A DNA stretch of 64,000 nt from Spiribacter vilamensis (lineage in GTDB: Bacteria; Pseudomonadota; Gammaproteobacteria; Nitrococcales; Nitrococcaceae). The DNA is taken from the NCBI RefSeq assembly GCF_004217415.1, contig NZ_SHLI01000001.1, positions 1,958,501-2,022,500 of the forward strand, read 5' to 3'. The notes beneath the pieces are model-generated. The model worked only from the letters and a program-made list of their open reading frames with translations. It did not search any database and was not told the origin of the DNA. The position numbers were made by a program, and so were the translations under genes. Below, piece by piece: positions 8,817 through 17,417 of this stretch (its first letter is position 1; each line of letters starts with the position of its first letter).

Positions 8817-9668
8817 GTGTTCGAGTCGCAGGATCGGCCGACCGGGCTTAATCGTCGCCAGCAGGCGATGCTCGATCTGGTCCAGGCACAGGGGTTTGTC
8901 TCGGTGGAGGCGCTGGCGCAGCATTTCGCCGTGACCAGCCAGACCATTCGGCGCGATATCAATGCCCTGTGCGGTGCGGGGCTGCTGCGACGCTACCATG
9001 GCGGCGCCGGCCTGCCCTCCAGCGTCGAGAACGTGAACTACCAGGCGCGACGCATCCTCCTGCCCGAAGCCAAGGCGCGGATCGGCAAGGCGATGGCCGC
9101 GCGCATCCCCGATAAGGCCTCGGTGTTCATTACCCTCGGCACGACCACCGAGGCGGTGGCGATGGCGCTGCGCGAGCACGAGGGGCTGCGGGTCATTACC
9201 AACAATCTCAACGTCGCCACCGTTCTGGCCGACAGCCCCGGCTGCGAGGTCATCGTGGCCGGTGGCGTGGTTCGTCAGCGAGATCGCGGCATCACCGGCG
9301 AGGCGACGATCGATTTCGTCAATCAGTTCAAGGTCGACTATGCGGTTCTGGGCATTTCCGGGATCGAGGCCGATGGCACCCTGCTCGATTTCGATTACCA
9401 CGAGGTCCGGGTCATACAGGCCATCCTGCGTAATGCACGCTCGACGCTGCTCGGTGCCGATCACAGCAAGTTCGGCCGCAACGCGATGGTGCGTGTGGCG
9501 GACATCAGCGCCATTAACGAGCTCTACACCGATGCCGAACCGCCCGCTTTTGTGCGCCGCGCCATGGCGGAGAACGGTGGCCGGCTGGTTGTGACCAACG
9601 CCGATAGTCATGCAGCCGGCGCACTTGACGCCTCCGGACGCGGTGGTATGTTTGAAAGCGAACATTAG
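8817..9668 (+). CDS. glpR: Glycerol operon repressor, DeoR/GlpR family
   Basis: DeoR-family repressor of about 283 residues. The GTG at 8817 is preferred: a CAGGAGGAG ribosome-binding site lies at 8804-8812 and the protein begins [20 protein letters not shown]; the longer open frame back to 8679 runs through the glpK-glpR promoter region. The DNA-binding domain shows [21 protein letters not shown] with the DeoR recognition helix (residues about 27-47). The sugar-phosphate sensor domain follows ([36 protein letters not shown]). Glycerol-3-phosphate is the expected inducer. Its last bases carry a candidate operator for glpD. Confidence 0.93.
   Translation: MFESQDRPTGLNRRQQAMLDLVQAQGFVSVEALAQHFAVTSQTIRRDINALCGAGLLRRYHGGAGLPSSVENVNYQARRILLPEAKARIGKAMAARIPDKASVFITLGTTTEAVAMALREHEGLRVITNNLNVATVLADSPGCEVIVAGGVVRQRDRGITGEATIDFVNQFKVDYAVLGISGIEADGTLLDFDYHEVRVIQAILRNARSTLLGADHSKFGRNAMVRVADISAINELYTDAEPPAFVRRAMAENGGRLVVTNADSHAAGALDASGRGGMFESEH
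9625..9665 (+). promoter_or_regulatory. glpD promoter with GlpR operator inside the end of glpR
   Basis: TTGACG (9625-9630), 16 bp and TATGTT (9647-9652) form a good promoter for glpD (GTG at 9716). ATGTTTGAAAGCGAACAT (9648-9665) overlaps the -10 and closely matches the enterobacterial GlpR operator as I know it (ATGTTCG, two to four A/T bases, CGAACAT). All of it lies inside the glpR coding sequence, whose stop is at 9666-9668. Confidence 0.7.
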
Positions 9669-9715
9669 AAGGCGGCAGTATAGCCGCCGACATTGGAAAT
9701 GGAGGAGAGGGGCCT

Positions 9716-11245
9716 GTGGCTTCTGTAGATCAGCAGACTGATCGCTACGACCTGGTGGTCGTCGGCGGCGGCATCAACGGGGCAGGCATCGCCCGCGACG
9801 CAGCAGGTCGCGGACTGCGCACGCTGCTCGTCGAGCAGGGCGATCTCGCCAACTACACATCTTCCGCCAGCACCAAGCTTGTCCACGGCGGGCTCCGCTA
9901 CCTTGAACAGTACGAATTCAAGCTGGTCCGCAAAGCGCTCAAGGAGCGCGAAGTGCTGATGGGCATCGCCCCGCACATTATCTGGCCGCTCAACTTCGTC
10001 ATGCCGCATGTGAAAGAGCTTCGGCCCGCGTGGATGATCCGCATGGGCCTGTTCCTCTACGACAACCTTGGCGGCCGCAAGAAGTTGCCCGGCTCCAAGG
10101 GCCTCGACCTGCAGACGCATTACGCCGGCGCGCCGCTGAAGGACGGCCTCAAGAAAGGCTTCATGTACTCGGACTGCTGGGTGCAGGACTCCCGGCTCGT
10201 GGTGCTGAACTGCATGGATGTCGAGCAGCGCGGCGGCAAGGTGATGCCGCGGACCCGCTGCACCGGTGCCGAGCGCGGTAATGACGAGTGGAGCGTGCAG
10301 CTCACCGACACGGTGAGCGGTAATGTTCACAATGTTCGTTCGCGTTCGGTTGTGAACGCCGCCGGACCCTGGGTGGCGAAGTTCCTGGGCAGTGCGACCG
10401 AGGTCGATAACAAGAAGGATGTGCACCTGGTCAAGGGCAGCCACATCGTCGTGCCGAAGATGTTCGATCACGAAGACTCCTACCTCTTTCAGAACACCGA
10501 CGGCCGCGTCATCTTCGCCATCCCCTACGAGCAGGATTTCACCCTGATCGGGACCACCGATGTCGCCTACGAGGGCAATCCGGCCGAGGCCACTGCGAGC
10601 CACGACGAGATCCAGTATCTCTGCGACGCCGTGAATCGCTATTTCGAGCAGGAAACCACCCCGAAGGACGTGGTTTGGACCTACTCTGGGGTTCGGGCGC
10701 TGTACGACGAATCGGACGAGTCCGACGTCTCCGCGGTCAGCCGTGACTACAGCCTCGATCTCGACGACAAGGCGGCACCGCTGCTGTCCGTGTTCGGCGG
10801 CAAGATCACCACCTATCGCACCCTCGCCCGCCAGGCGGTCGATCAGATCGCGCCGCTGCTCGGTGCTAGTATTGCCGACTGGACGGGTAACGAGGCGCTG
10901 CCGGGCGGCGACATTCCCGACGGCGACTTCGAGAGCTATCTGGCGCAGCTGCGCCGCGAGCGGCCCTGGCTGCCGGAGGCGATGGCCTGGCGGCTGGTGC
11001 GCAACTACGGCACGCGGATCGAGACCATGCTGGGGGGCGCCCGGTCGCTCGACGACCTGGGCGAGCATTTCGGATCCGATTGTTATGAAGCCGAGCTCCG
11101 CTACCTGGCGGAGCATGAGTGGGCGATGACCGCCGACGATGCCATCTGGCGGCGCAGCAAGCTGGGCCTGATGCTGGATGCCGAGCAGCGCGAGCGGGTG
11201 AACGCCTGGTATACGGGACAAGAGAAAAAGAGGGCAACCGCGTAA
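9716..11245 (+). CDS. glpD: Aerobic glycerol-3-phosphate dehydrogenase
   Basis: Membrane-associated FAD enzyme of 509 residues that oxidises glycerol-3-phosphate to dihydroxyacetone phosphate and feeds quinones. It starts with GTG at 9716 behind a GGAGGAGAGG ribosome-binding site (9700-9709). The dinucleotide-binding motif DLVVVGGGINGAGIARDAAG sits near residue 10, followed by STKLVHGGLRYLEQYEF. The C-terminal DAO_C domain has EAELRYLAEHEWAMTADDA. The stop overlaps the ATG of glpS (TAATG), so the dehydrogenase and the transporter are one operon. An inverted repeat lies inside the gene near 10325-10357. Confidence 0.97.
   Translation: MASVDQQTDRYDLVVVGGGINGAGIARDAAGRGLRTLLVEQGDLANYTSSASTKLVHGGLRYLEQYEFKLVRKALKEREVLMGIAPHIIWPLNFVMPHVKELRPAWMIRMGLFLYDNLGGRKKLPGSKGLDLQTHYAGAPLKDGLKKGFMYSDCWVQDSRLVVLNCMDVEQRGGKVMPRTRCTGAERGNDEWSVQLTDTVSGNVHNVRSRSVVNAAGPWVAKFLGSATEVDNKKDVHLVKGSHIVVPKMFDHEDSYLFQNTDGRVIFAIPYEQDFTLIGTTDVAYEGNPAEATASHDEIQYLCDAVNRYFEQETTPKDVVWTYSGVRALYDESDESDVSAVSRDYSLDLDDKAAPLLSVFGGKITTYRTLARQAVDQIAPLLGASIADWTGNEALPGGDIPDGDFESYLAQLRRERPWLPEAMAWRLVRNYGTRIETMLGGARSLDDLGEHFGSDCYEAELRYLAEHEWAMTADDAIWRRSKLGLMLDAEQRERVNAWYTGQEKKRATA
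10325..10357. promoter_or_regulatory. Candidate internal regulatory element in glpD
   Basis: GTTCACAA (10325-10332) and TTGTGAAC (10350-10357) are perfect 8-base inverted repeats with a 17-base centre. The centre begins inside AATGTTCGTT (10331-10340), which fits the left half of the enterobacterial GlpR consensus at every position. Part of the element is the exact inverse of 14 bases upstream of glpR. Escherichia coli glpD is known to hold operators inside its coding region that act by looping, so a similar role is plausible but unproven. Confidence 0.4.
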
Positions 11246-12318
11246 TGAGTCTCGTCCTGGAGGGGGTTAATCGCACCGTTGGCAACGAGGCGCATCTGCA
11301 GGATGTGAACCTCACTTTCCAGCGCGGCGAATTCAACGTACTGCTCGGCCTCACCGAGGCCGGCAAAACAACAATGATGCGGATCATGGCGGGGCTCGAT
11401 CGTCCGAATACCGGCCGCGTCATGGAGGATGGCCAGAACATGACCCGGGTGCCGGTGCGCAAGCGCTCCGTGGGCATGGTCTACCAGCAGTTCATCAACT
11501 ATCCGTCACTGACGGTCTACGACAACATCGCCTCGCCGCTGAAGCTGGCCAAGCTCTCCGACCAGGAAATCGAGCGGCGCGTGCGGACCGAGGCCGAGCG
11601 GCTGGGTATCGATCATCTCATCGACCGGCTGCCCTCCGAGCTGTCCGGGGGGCAGCAGCAGCGCTGCGCCATGGCGCGGGCGCTGGTGCGCGACGCCAAG
11701 CTGGTACTGCTCGACGAGCCGCTGGTCAACCTCGATTACAAGCTTCGCGAGGGGCTGCGTTCGGAGTTGCGCAATCTCTTTGCCGACCGCGACACGGTGG
11801 TGGTCTATGCGACCACCGAGCCGGAAGAGGCGCTGGTGCTCGGCGGCAAGACCACCGTGCTCCATGAAGGGCGGATTATCCAGCATGGTCCGACTGCGCA
11901 GTGCTACCGGCATCCGGCCACTACCACCGTCACCCAGGTGTTTGCTGACCCGCCGATGAACCTCATGCCGGTGCGAATCGACGATGGCCGGATCAAGGTC
12001 GAGGGGCTGTTCGATCAGCCGCTGCCCGTGCATATGACCGACCTGGCCCCCGCCGAATACACCATGGGCATTCGCCCGCACCATCTGTTCGTGACACCCG
12101 CCGATGATCGGGTGGTGATCCACGGAACGGTCGAGGTGGCCGAGGTGGCCGGCTCGGTGACCTATATCCATCTCGAGGTCAACGGCCACGACTGGGTCGT
12201 GGATGAGCGGGGAGTGCACACGGTTCATCCCGGCGAGAGTTTCGATATCCACGCCGACCTCAACCGGGCCTATGTATTCGACAGCGCGGACCAGTTGGTG
12301 GCCGCGCCAAAGCAGTAA
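11245..12318 (+). CDS. glpS: Glycerol ABC transporter ATPase GlpS
   Basis: ABC ATPase of 357 residues, with an N-terminal nucleotide-binding domain and a C-terminal TOBE-type domain as in MalK/UgpC. Visible motifs: Walker A GLTEAGKTT (K41), Q-loop VYQQF, signature LSGGQ (133-137), Walker B LVLLDEP (D157, E158). The switch histidine is missing: the normal VTHD reads ATTE, with T191 in place of His. The ATG at 11245 overlaps the glpD stop. It belongs to the glpSTPQUV transporter known from rhizobia for glycerol uptake and should pair with GlpT, whose own signature motif is degenerate. Confidence 0.9.
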   Translation: MSLVLEGVNRTVGNEAHLQDVNLTFQRGEFNVLLGLTEAGKTTMMRIMAGLDRPNTGRVMEDGQNMTRVPVRKRSVGMVYQQFINYPSLTVYDNIASPLKLAKLSDQEIERRVRTEAERLGIDHLIDRLPSELSGGQQQRCAMARALVRDAKLVLLDEPLVNLDYKLREGLRSELRNLFADRDTVVVYATTEPEEALVLGGKTTVLHEGRIIQHGPTAQCYRHPATTTVTQVFADPPMNLMPVRIDDGRIKVEGLFDQPLPVHMTDLAPAEYTMGIRPHHLFVTPADDRVVIHGTVEVAEVAGSVTYIHLEVNGHDWVVDERGVHTVHPGESFDIHADLNRAYVFDSADQLVAAPKQ

Positions 12319-12332
12319 CGCGGATAAAAACA

Positions 12333-13403
12333 ATGGCGCGAATAGAACTCAATAACCTGGCGCATCAGTACGCACCCGGGGGGGAGTACGCCCTGCAGCC
12401 CATGCAGCATGTCTGGGAGGACGGCGGCGCCTACGCGCTCCTCGGCCCCTCCGGCTGCGGCAAGACAACGCTGCTGAACATCATCTCCGGACTGGTCCAG
12501 CCCTCCGAGGGCAAGGTCATGTTCGGCGAGCAGGATGTGACGACTCTCTCCCCCGAGCGCCGCAATATCGGCCAGGTTTTCCAGTTTCCGGTGATCTACG
12601 ACACGATGACCGTCTACGATAACCTCGCCTTCCCGCTGCGCAATCGCGGCATGGACGAGACCTATATCCACGGTCGGGTGAACCATATCGCCGGGATGCT
12701 GGGGCTGGAGGACGTGCTCAAGCGGCGCGCCAACAACCTCACCGCCGATGCCAAGCAGAAGATCTCGCTCGGGCGCGGCCTGGTGCGCGAAGACGTCGGC
12801 GCGGTGCTTTTCGACGAGCCGCTGACCGTGATCGACCCGCATCTGAAATGGCAGCTGCGACGCAAGCTGCGGGAAATCCACGAGCAGCTCAACCTTACCC
12901 TGGTCTATGTCACCCATGACCAGACCGAGGCGCTGACCTTCGCCGACAAGGTGGTGGTCATGCTCGCCGGCCAGGTGTTGCAGGTGGGGACACCCCAGGC
13001 GCTCTTCGAGCGTCCCGAGCACACCTTCGTGGGCTATTTCATCGGCAGCCCCGGCATGAACTTCTTCGACTGCGAAGTGGATGGCAACGAAGCCCTCGTG
13101 GGCGAAGAACGCGTCCAGGTTGATCCGGCCATGGCCGAGGCGGCTCGCAACGCCGGCGGTCGACTGCAGCTCGGCATCCGGCCGGGGCTCATCCGGCCCG
13201 CCGGCGCGGACGAGACCGGGCACCGGGTCAAGGTCGACAAGATCGAGGACCTGGGTGACTACGAGCTGGTGACCGGGCATTTCGGCGGCCATGAAGTCCA
13301 TGTGCGGCTGGATGAAACCACAAAAATCGATAGCGACGGTCTGCGGGTGGTGTTCCCCGTCGATAACGTGCTGCTGTATTCCGACGACAGGCTCGTCGGC
13401 TAA
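12333..13403 (+). CDS. glpT: Glycerol ABC transporter ATPase GlpT
   Basis: Second ABC ATPase of the glycerol importer, 356 residues (not the MFS GlpT of enterobacteria). Walker A is canonical (GPSGCGKTT, K44), as are the Q-loop (VFQF), catalytic glutamate (VLFDEP) and switch histidine (YVTHDQTEAL, H195). The ABC signature is lost: LSGGQ is replaced by LTADAKQ at residues 136-142, although the following R-G-L-V-R stretch is kept. A TOBE domain follows. Start is ATG at 12333, 14 bp after glpS. Together with GlpS it would make one complete and one degenerate ATP site. Confidence 0.9.
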   Translation: MARIELNNLAHQYAPGGEYALQPMQHVWEDGGAYALLGPSGCGKTTLLNIISGLVQPSEGKVMFGEQDVTTLSPERRNIGQVFQFPVIYDTMTVYDNLAFPLRNRGMDETYIHGRVNHIAGMLGLEDVLKRRANNLTADAKQKISLGRGLVREDVGAVLFDEPLTVIDPHLKWQLRRKLREIHEQLNLTLVYVTHDQTEALTFADKVVVMLAGQVLQVGTPQALFERPEHTFVGYFIGSPGMNFFDCEVDGNEALVGEERVQVDPAMAEAARNAGGRLQLGIRPGLIRPAGADETGHRVKVDKIEDLGDYELVTGHFGGHEVHVRLDETTKIDSDGLRVVFPVDNVLLYSDDRLVG

Positions 13404-13414
13404 GGGGAGGAAAC

Positions 13415-14281
13415 GTGGAAAAGCGTGAATACCAATGGGCATGGCTGATGGTCCTGCCAGTGGTGCTGGTGGTCGCGTTCAGCGCCATCATGCCGCTCAT
13501 GACCGTCGTCAACTACTCGCTGCAGGACATCTTCGGCCCGAATTCCCGTTTCTTCGTGGGGACCGACTGGTTTACCGAGGTGCTGCGAGACCCGGCGCTG
13601 CAGGGGGCGCTGGTCCGGCAATTCATATTCTCGACCGCGGTGCTGCTCATCCAGATCCCGCTGGGCGTGGGCCTGGCGCTCTGCATGCCCAAAAAGGGAC
13701 CCTGGGTGTCGGTGTCGCTGGTGCTCCTGGCGCTCCCGCTGCTGGTGCCGTGGAACGTGGTGGGTACGATCTGGCAGGTGTTTGCCCGGCCCGACGTCGG
13801 CTTCGCCGGCGTGCTGCTCAACAGCATCGGCTTCGACTATAACTATACCGGCGATTCGCTGGACGCCTGGCTGACGGTGCTGGTCATGGACGTCTGGCAC
13901 TGGACGTCGCTGGTGATCCTGCTCTGCTATGCAGGCCTGCAAGCGATCCCGGACGCGTTCTACCAGGCGGCGCGCATCGACGGGGCATCGCGCTGGGCGG
14001 TATTCCGCTTCATCGAGTTGCCGAAGCTCAAGGGCGTGCTCCTGATCGCGGTGCTGCTGCGCTTCATCTTCAGCTTCCGGATCTACGCCGAGCCGTTCGT
14101 GTTGACGGGGGGCGGACCGGGTAACTCCACCACGTTCCTGAGTCAGAGCCTCGCCACGATGGCGGTGGGTCAGTTCGACCTGGGACCGGCGGCAGCGTTC
14201 TCCCTGGTCTACTTCCTGATCATTCTGCTGTTCAGCTACGTGTTCTATCTGACCATCCTCAACATGGACCGGGAGGGCTGA
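13415..14281 (+). CDS. glpP: Glycerol ABC transporter permease GlpP
   Basis: Inner-membrane permease of 288 residues, MalF/UgpA type, with about six transmembrane helices. The EAA loop that docks on the ATPase is visible as DAFYQAARIDGASRWAVFRFIELP (residues about 182-205). It starts with GTG at 13415 behind AGGGGAGGAAA. It sits 11 bp after glpT and 3 bp before glpQ, and forms the membrane channel with GlpQ. Confidence 0.92.
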   Translation: MEKREYQWAWLMVLPVVLVVAFSAIMPLMTVVNYSLQDIFGPNSRFFVGTDWFTEVLRDPALQGALVRQFIFSTAVLLIQIPLGVGLALCMPKKGPWVSVSLVLLALPLLVPWNVVGTIWQVFARPDVGFAGVLLNSIGFDYNYTGDSLDAWLTVLVMDVWHWTSLVILLCYAGLQAIPDAFYQAARIDGASRWAVFRFIELPKLKGVLLIAVLLRFIFSFRIYAEPFVLTGGGPGNSTTFLSQSLATMAVGQFDLGPAAAFSLVYFLIILLFSYVFYLTILNMDREG

Positions 14282-14284
14282 GCC

Positions 14285-15088
<804 letters not shown>

Positions 15089-15106
15089 ATTTGGAGTGAC
15101 AACGAT

Positions 15107-15406
15107 ATGATGAGCGAAGAATCGGGTTTCAGTCTGGCGTGGATGGCCTGGACACAGCCGGTCGCCATTTTCTTCATCGCTATCGCGTTGATGCTGGTGG
15201 TGTTTGGCGTGCTGCAGTTCGTGATGCCGACTTATGAGCGGCGGGGCTTTCTGCCCGTGCCGACCACCCGCGGCGACCGGCTGTTCATGAGCCTGCTGGG
15301 TTCCGCCTTTATCCATCTCATCTGGCTGGCGTTTTCGGACGCGAGCCTTTTGTTCGCCTCAGGCATCTCGGTTGTTTATGCAGCGGTGATGCTACGCTGG
15401 GGCTAA
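15107..15406 (+). CDS. glpU: Small DUF2160-type membrane protein GlpU
   Basis: A 99-residue protein with about three transmembrane helices and the DUF2160 family look (FVMPTYERRGFLPVPTTRGDRLF then LLGSAFIHLIWLA). Genes of this family occur next to glycerol-type ABC permeases, as glpU does in rhizobia. Function is unknown; an accessory or stabilising subunit of the transporter is the usual guess. It lies between glpQ and glpV and is followed by a strong hairpin at 15408-15436. Confidence 0.85.
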   Translation: MMSEESGFSLAWMAWTQPVAIFFIAIALMLVVFGVLQFVMPTYERRGFLPVPTTRGDRLFMSLLGSAFIHLIWLAFSDASLLFASGISVVYAAVMLRWG

Positions 15407-15407
15407 A

Positions 15408-15436
15408 GCGCCACCGCCCCGACAGGGGCGTGGCGC
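15408..15436 (+). repeat. Strong intercistronic hairpin between glpU and glpV
   Basis: GCGCCAC, then G and CCCC, pair with GGGG, C and GTGGCGC around a GACA loop: 12 base pairs with a single bulged C at 15415. It begins immediately after the glpU stop (15404-15406). The bases that follow (ACGAAGCGGAC) hold no T-run, so it is not a normal terminator. The likely role is to protect or partly terminate upstream message so that the binding protein GlpV is made in excess. That is inference. Confidence 0.7.
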
Positions 15437-15518
15437 ACGAAGCGGACAAGCACGGGATAGTCCTGTGCCAATGTCCTTGAGTAACAGGGGAATCAATCCC
15501 TTCCAGGAGGAGAAAAGC

Positions 15519-17264
15519 ATGACAGAGCAGAAAAACGCCATGCGGCCTTTGACTGCGCTGGCGGTAGCTGCTGCCCTCGGTGTCGGCGGTCTGGGCAGTG
15601 CCCAGGCGGCCACCGATGAGCAGATGGCCGTCGCCGAGCAGTACCTTGACGAGTTCCAGCCGTCGACACTGACCCGCGAGGAGCAGCTCGAGCAGCTCGA
15701 GTGGTTCATCGACGCGGCGGAACCCTTCCGGGGCATGGACGTCGACGTGGTCTCGGAGACCATCGCCACCCATGAGTACGAGTCGAACGTTCTGGCCGAG
15801 GCCTTTTCCGAGATTACGGGCATCAACTTGAACCACAACCTGATCGGTGAGGGTGACGTGATCGAGGCGCTGCAGACCGAAATGCAGTCCGGCGAGAGCA
15901 TCTACGATGGCTATATCAATGACGCCGATCTGATCGGTACGCACTATCGGTACGGCCAGGTCATCCCGCTGTCGGATTACATGGAGGGTGAGGGCAGCGA
16001 CGTGACGTCGCCCTATCTCGACCTCGATGATTTCATCGGTCTCGATGCGGTCACTGCCCCCGATGGCAAGATGTACCAGCTGCCGGACCAGCAGTTCGCC
16101 AACGTCTACTGGTTCCGCTATGACTGGTTCCAGCGCGAGGATCTCCAGGCGCAGTTCGAGGACATCTACGGCTACGAGCTGGGTGTGCCGGTGAACTGGT
16201 CGGCCTACGAGGACATCGCCGAGTTCTTTACCGAGAACGTCGACGAGCTGGATGGCCGCGAGGTCTATGGTCACATGGACTACGGCAAGAAGGATCCGTC
16301 CCTCGGCTGGCGCTTCACTGACGCCTGGCTGTCCATGGCAGGTGCCGGTGACAAGGGACTGCCCAACGGCCTGCCGGTCGACGAGTGGGGCATTCGTGTC
16401 GAGGACTGCCACCCGGTGGGCTCCGACGTGACCCGCGGTGGTGCCGTCAACGGCCCGGCCGCCGTCTATGCATTGACCAAGTACATCGACTGGCTGGGTG
16501 ACTATGCACCGCCGTCCGCGTCCGGCATGACCTTCTCCGAAGCGGGTCCCGTCCCGGCGCAGGGTCAGATCGCGCAGCAGATCTTCTGGTACACCGCCTT
16601 TACCGCCTCCATGGTCGAGGACGGCCTGCCGGTGGTGAACGAGGACGGTACGCCGAAGTGGCGCATGGCACCTTCGCCCCATGGCCCGTACTGGGAAGAG
16701 GGCATGAAGGTCGGTTACCAGGACATCGGTTCCTGGACGTTCTTCGAGCATGCCGACCCCGAGCGCCGCAAGGCCGCATGGCTGTATGCCCAGTTCGTGA
16801 CCTCCAAGGTCGTGTCGCTGAAAAAGACCCACGAGGGTCTGACGCCGATCCGCGATTCGGACATCATGCATGAGTCGATGACGGAGCGGGCGCCGGAGCT
16901 CGGCGGTCTCGTCGAGTTCTATCGCAGCCCCGAGCGTGAGCTCTGGACGGATACGGGGACGAACGTGCCCGACTATCCGCGCCTGGCGCAGCTGTGGTGG
17001 TCCAACGTAGCCGCGGCGGTAACGGGTGAGACGACGCCGCAGGGCGCCATGGACAACCTCGCTTCCGAGCAGGATCGGGTCATGGAGCGCCTCGAGCGGG
17101 CCGGTGTGCAGGATCGCTGCGGACCGCGCCTGAACGAGGAGCGGAGCGCCGAGTACTGGTTCGACCAGCCGGGTGCGCCGAAGCCCCCGCTGGACAACGA
17201 GAAGCCGCAGGGCGAGACCGTGCCCTACGACGACCTCGTCGCCAGCTGGCGTGAGAGTATGTAA
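15519..17264 (+). CDS. glpV: Glycerol ABC transporter substrate-binding protein GlpV
   Basis: Periplasmic binding protein of 581 residues, the large size typical of this transporter. I chose ATG 15519: an AGGAGGAG ribosome-binding site lies at 15505-15512 and the protein then opens with a clean signal peptide (MTEQKNAMRPLTALAVAAAL, cleavage after GSAQA). The extracellular-solute-binding fold follows, with tryptophan/tyrosine-rich stretches (YQLPDQQFANVYWFRYDWF) suited to a small polyol. Last gene of the operon; an intrinsic terminator lies 30 bp downstream. Confidence 0.93.
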   Translation: MTEQKNAMRPLTALAVAAALGVGGLGSAQAATDEQMAVAEQYLDEFQPSTLTREEQLEQLEWFIDAAEPFRGMDVDVVSETIATHEYESNVLAEAFSEITGINLNHNLIGEGDVIEALQTEMQSGESIYDGYINDADLIGTHYRYGQVIPLSDYMEGEGSDVTSPYLDLDDFIGLDAVTAPDGKMYQLPDQQFANVYWFRYDWFQREDLQAQFEDIYGYELGVPVNWSAYEDIAEFFTENVDELDGREVYGHMDYGKKDPSLGWRFTDAWLSMAGAGDKGLPNGLPVDEWGIRVEDCHPVGSDVTRGGAVNGPAAVYALTKYIDWLGDYAPPSASGMTFSEAGPVPAQGQIAQQIFWYTAFTASMVEDGLPVVNEDGTPKWRMAPSPHGPYWEEGMKVGYQDIGSWTFFEHADPERRKAAWLYAQFVTSKVVSLKKTHEGLTPIRDSDIMHESMTERAPELGGLVEFYRSPERELWTDTGTNVPDYPRLAQLWWSNVAAAVTGETTPQGAMDNLASEQDRVMERLERAGVQDRCGPRLNEERSAEYWFDQPGAPKPPLDNEKPQGETVPYDDLVASWRESM

Positions 17265-17292
17265 GTCCGCTCGACACCGAGTCGGATGACGT

Positions 17293-17320
17293 AAAAGGGG
17301 CCTTCGGGCCCCTTTTTTTT
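17293..17320 (+). terminator. Intrinsic terminator of the glp operon
   Basis: AAAAGGGGCC pairs perfectly with GGCCCCTTTT around a TTCG tetraloop, and the T-run continues to 17320 (eight T). This is the one unmistakable rho-independent terminator in the window. It sits 28 bp after the glpV stop; the A-rich left side could also let it work for transcription from the other direction. Confidence 0.95.
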
Positions 17321-17354
17321 GGTTAGTGCTATGGGATGCGCCCGGCTTATCGAT

Positions 17355-17385
17355 TTGACCGCCCCCCTAGGGGGAGGGGTACTCT
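17355..17385 (+). promoter_or_regulatory. copA promoter with MerR-type 19-bp spacer and palindrome
   Basis: TTGACC (17355-17360) and TACTCT (17380-17385) are separated by 19 bp, too long for a normal sigma-70 promoter but the hallmark of promoters untwisted by MerR-family activators such as CueR. The spacer holds the perfect palindrome CCCCCTAGGGGG (17363-17374), flanked by ACC on the left and GGGGT on the right, in the style of CueR boxes. copA starts at 17418. Confidence 0.7.
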
Positions 17386-17417
17386 CGAGTTATTCAAGCT
17401 GATCAACCGAGGTTCCC

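Noticed and set aside
15408..15436. Hairpin after glpU as an intrinsic terminator
   Set aside because: No T-run follows and glpV, the next gene, is needed by the same transporter; kept as an intercistronic hairpin instead.
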